6,609 bases of DNA from an uncultured beta proteobacterium. GTDB taxonomy: Bacteria > Pseudomonadota > Gammaproteobacteria > Burkholderiales > Burkholderiaceae_B. The translations under genes were made by a program, and so were the position numbers. This document shows positions 6,121 through 6,609 of the stretch, piece by piece (the first letter of the stretch is position 1; each line of letters opens with the position of its first letter). Under the pieces are notes generated by a model. It was not told the origin of the DNA. It worked only from the letters and a program-made list of their open reading frames with translations, and ran no database searches. The stretch spans positions 1 through 6,609 of the forward strand of contig CAIYWO010000389.1 in NCBI GenBank assembly GCA_903929925.1. Direction: 5' to 3'.

Positions 6121-6609
6121 GCCAACCGGCCCTGTTCAAACCGCCCTTCAATGGGGGGCGGGCGGCTTGGTGGCTGGCGTGGACGAGGCTGGCCGGGGGC
6201 CTTTGGCCGGTCCGGTGATGGCCGCAGCCGTCATCCTTGATGAGAAGTACCCCATTCGCCATCTCGCAGATTCCAAAACGCTCACGGCCAAGCGGCGCGA
6301 TTTTTTGTTCGATGAAATACGCGCCAAGGCCTTGTGCTTTTCGGTGGCGCAGGCTTCGGTGGAAGAAATTGACGAACTCAATATCCTGCAAGCCACCTTA
6401 CTTGCCATGCGCCGCGCAGTGCAGGGTTTGCGCTTGCCGCCAAAGCTAGTGCTGGTCGATGGCAATCGCCTGCCGGTGTTGGACATGCGCGCCGAAGCGA
6501 TTGTGAAAGGCGATAGTAAAGTGGCAGCAATTTCGGCGGCATCCATCTTGGCCAAAGTCAGCCGGGATCGCTGGTGCGCCCAGTACCACCAACAATTTCC
6601 GCAGTACGG
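6113..6609 (+). CDS. rnhB: Ribonuclease HII, N-terminal part, runs off right edge
   Basis: Cuts the RNA strand of RNA-DNA hybrids and removes single ribonucleotides misinserted in DNA, using two metal ions. The 165 codons present begin at the ATG at 6113, which overlaps the lpxB stop by 8 nt (ATGCCTAA) in another frame; about four fifths of the usual length is here. Family features: GVDEAGRGPLAGPV (22-35) with catalytic D24 and E25, DSKTLT (53-58), IDELNILQAT (86-95), VDGN (115-118) with D116, KGDSK (132-136) and AASILAKVSRD (142-152) with D152. All four active-site acids are therefore present (E. coli D16, E17, D108, D126). No separate ribosome site is evident, so coupling to lpxB is likely. 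No stop appears because the gene is cut by the window edge. Confidence 0.95.
   Translation, partial: MPKPTGPVQTALQWGAGGLVAGVDEAGRGPLAGPVMAAAVILDEKYPIRHLADSKTLTAKRRDFLFDEIRAKALCFSVAQASVEEIDELNILQATLLAMRRAVQGLRLPPKLVLVDGNRLPVLDMRAEAIVKGDSKVAAISAASILAKVSRDRWCAQYHQQFPQY

Noticed and set aside
4067..6391. Several long minus-strand frames across lpxA, lpxB and rnhB
   Set aside because: GC-rich bacterial genes routinely leave open antisense frames; these show no recognisable domain, and the plus strand is fully explained.
3961..6609. Lipid A genes acquired and expressed by the eukaryote
   Set aside because: Operon overlaps, a GTG start, a Shine-Dalgarno and no eukaryotic promoters, introns or targeting peptides show bacterial DNA unchanged; a join is simpler.

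Overview
This window looks like two unrelated genomes joined end to end. Bases 1 to about 3950 read as nuclear DNA of a compact eukaryotic genome. Bases from about 3960 to the end read as the chromosome of a Gram-negative betaproteobacterium, probably Burkholderiales/Comamonadaceae-like. The evidence is direct. The left part has mixed strands, separate promoter-sized gaps, a GT-AG intron and two protein families found in eukaryotes. The right part is one tight, GC-richer, intronless operon (fabZ-lpxA-lpxB-rnhB) with a Shine-Dalgarno site and gene overlaps. The operon enters abruptly inside fabZ. I read this as an assembly or library chimera, or bacterial contamination in a eukaryotic project. 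A genuine insertion is possible but less likely.

Eukaryotic part. On the minus strand, 1-492 is the N-terminal 164 codons of a protein I do not recognise; it runs off the left edge. It is divergent from a plus-strand gene (728-2428) for a coiled-coil protein that I read as an outer dynein arm docking-complex subunit (CCDC114/CCDC63/ODA1 family). If correct, the organism builds motile cilia or flagella at some stage. That gene contains a probable 69-nt intron that preserves the frame. It converges on a minus-strand gene (3836-2568) for a Golgi-type nucleotide-sugar transporter of the SLC35A (UDP-galactose/UDP-GlcNAc) family. The transporter frame is interrupted by one TGA, at a position where human relatives carry cysteine by my recalled alignment. 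The lineage cannot be fixed: small gaps, a short intron and a flagellar gene would suit a stramenopile or another unicellular alga or protist.

Bacterial part. The four genes belong to the conserved envelope cluster. The FabZ tail (3961-4152) is truncated and lacks its catalytic half. LpxA (4154-4948) adds the first acyl chain to UDP-GlcNAc. LpxB (4951-6120) condenses two lipid A sugar precursors into the disaccharide. RNase HII (6113 to the right edge) removes ribonucleotides from DNA and is a usual passenger of this operon. Genes are 1-2 nt apart or overlap by 8 nt, so they are surely co-transcribed, with the promoter upstream of the missing fabZ start. The LpxA chain-length position carries methionine, which predicts use of a short (C10-type) hydroxyacyl donor.

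I see no CRISPR array, tRNA, rRNA, transposon or phage feature. The observations most worth checking are the junction near 3950-3960 and the in-frame TGA of the transporter.
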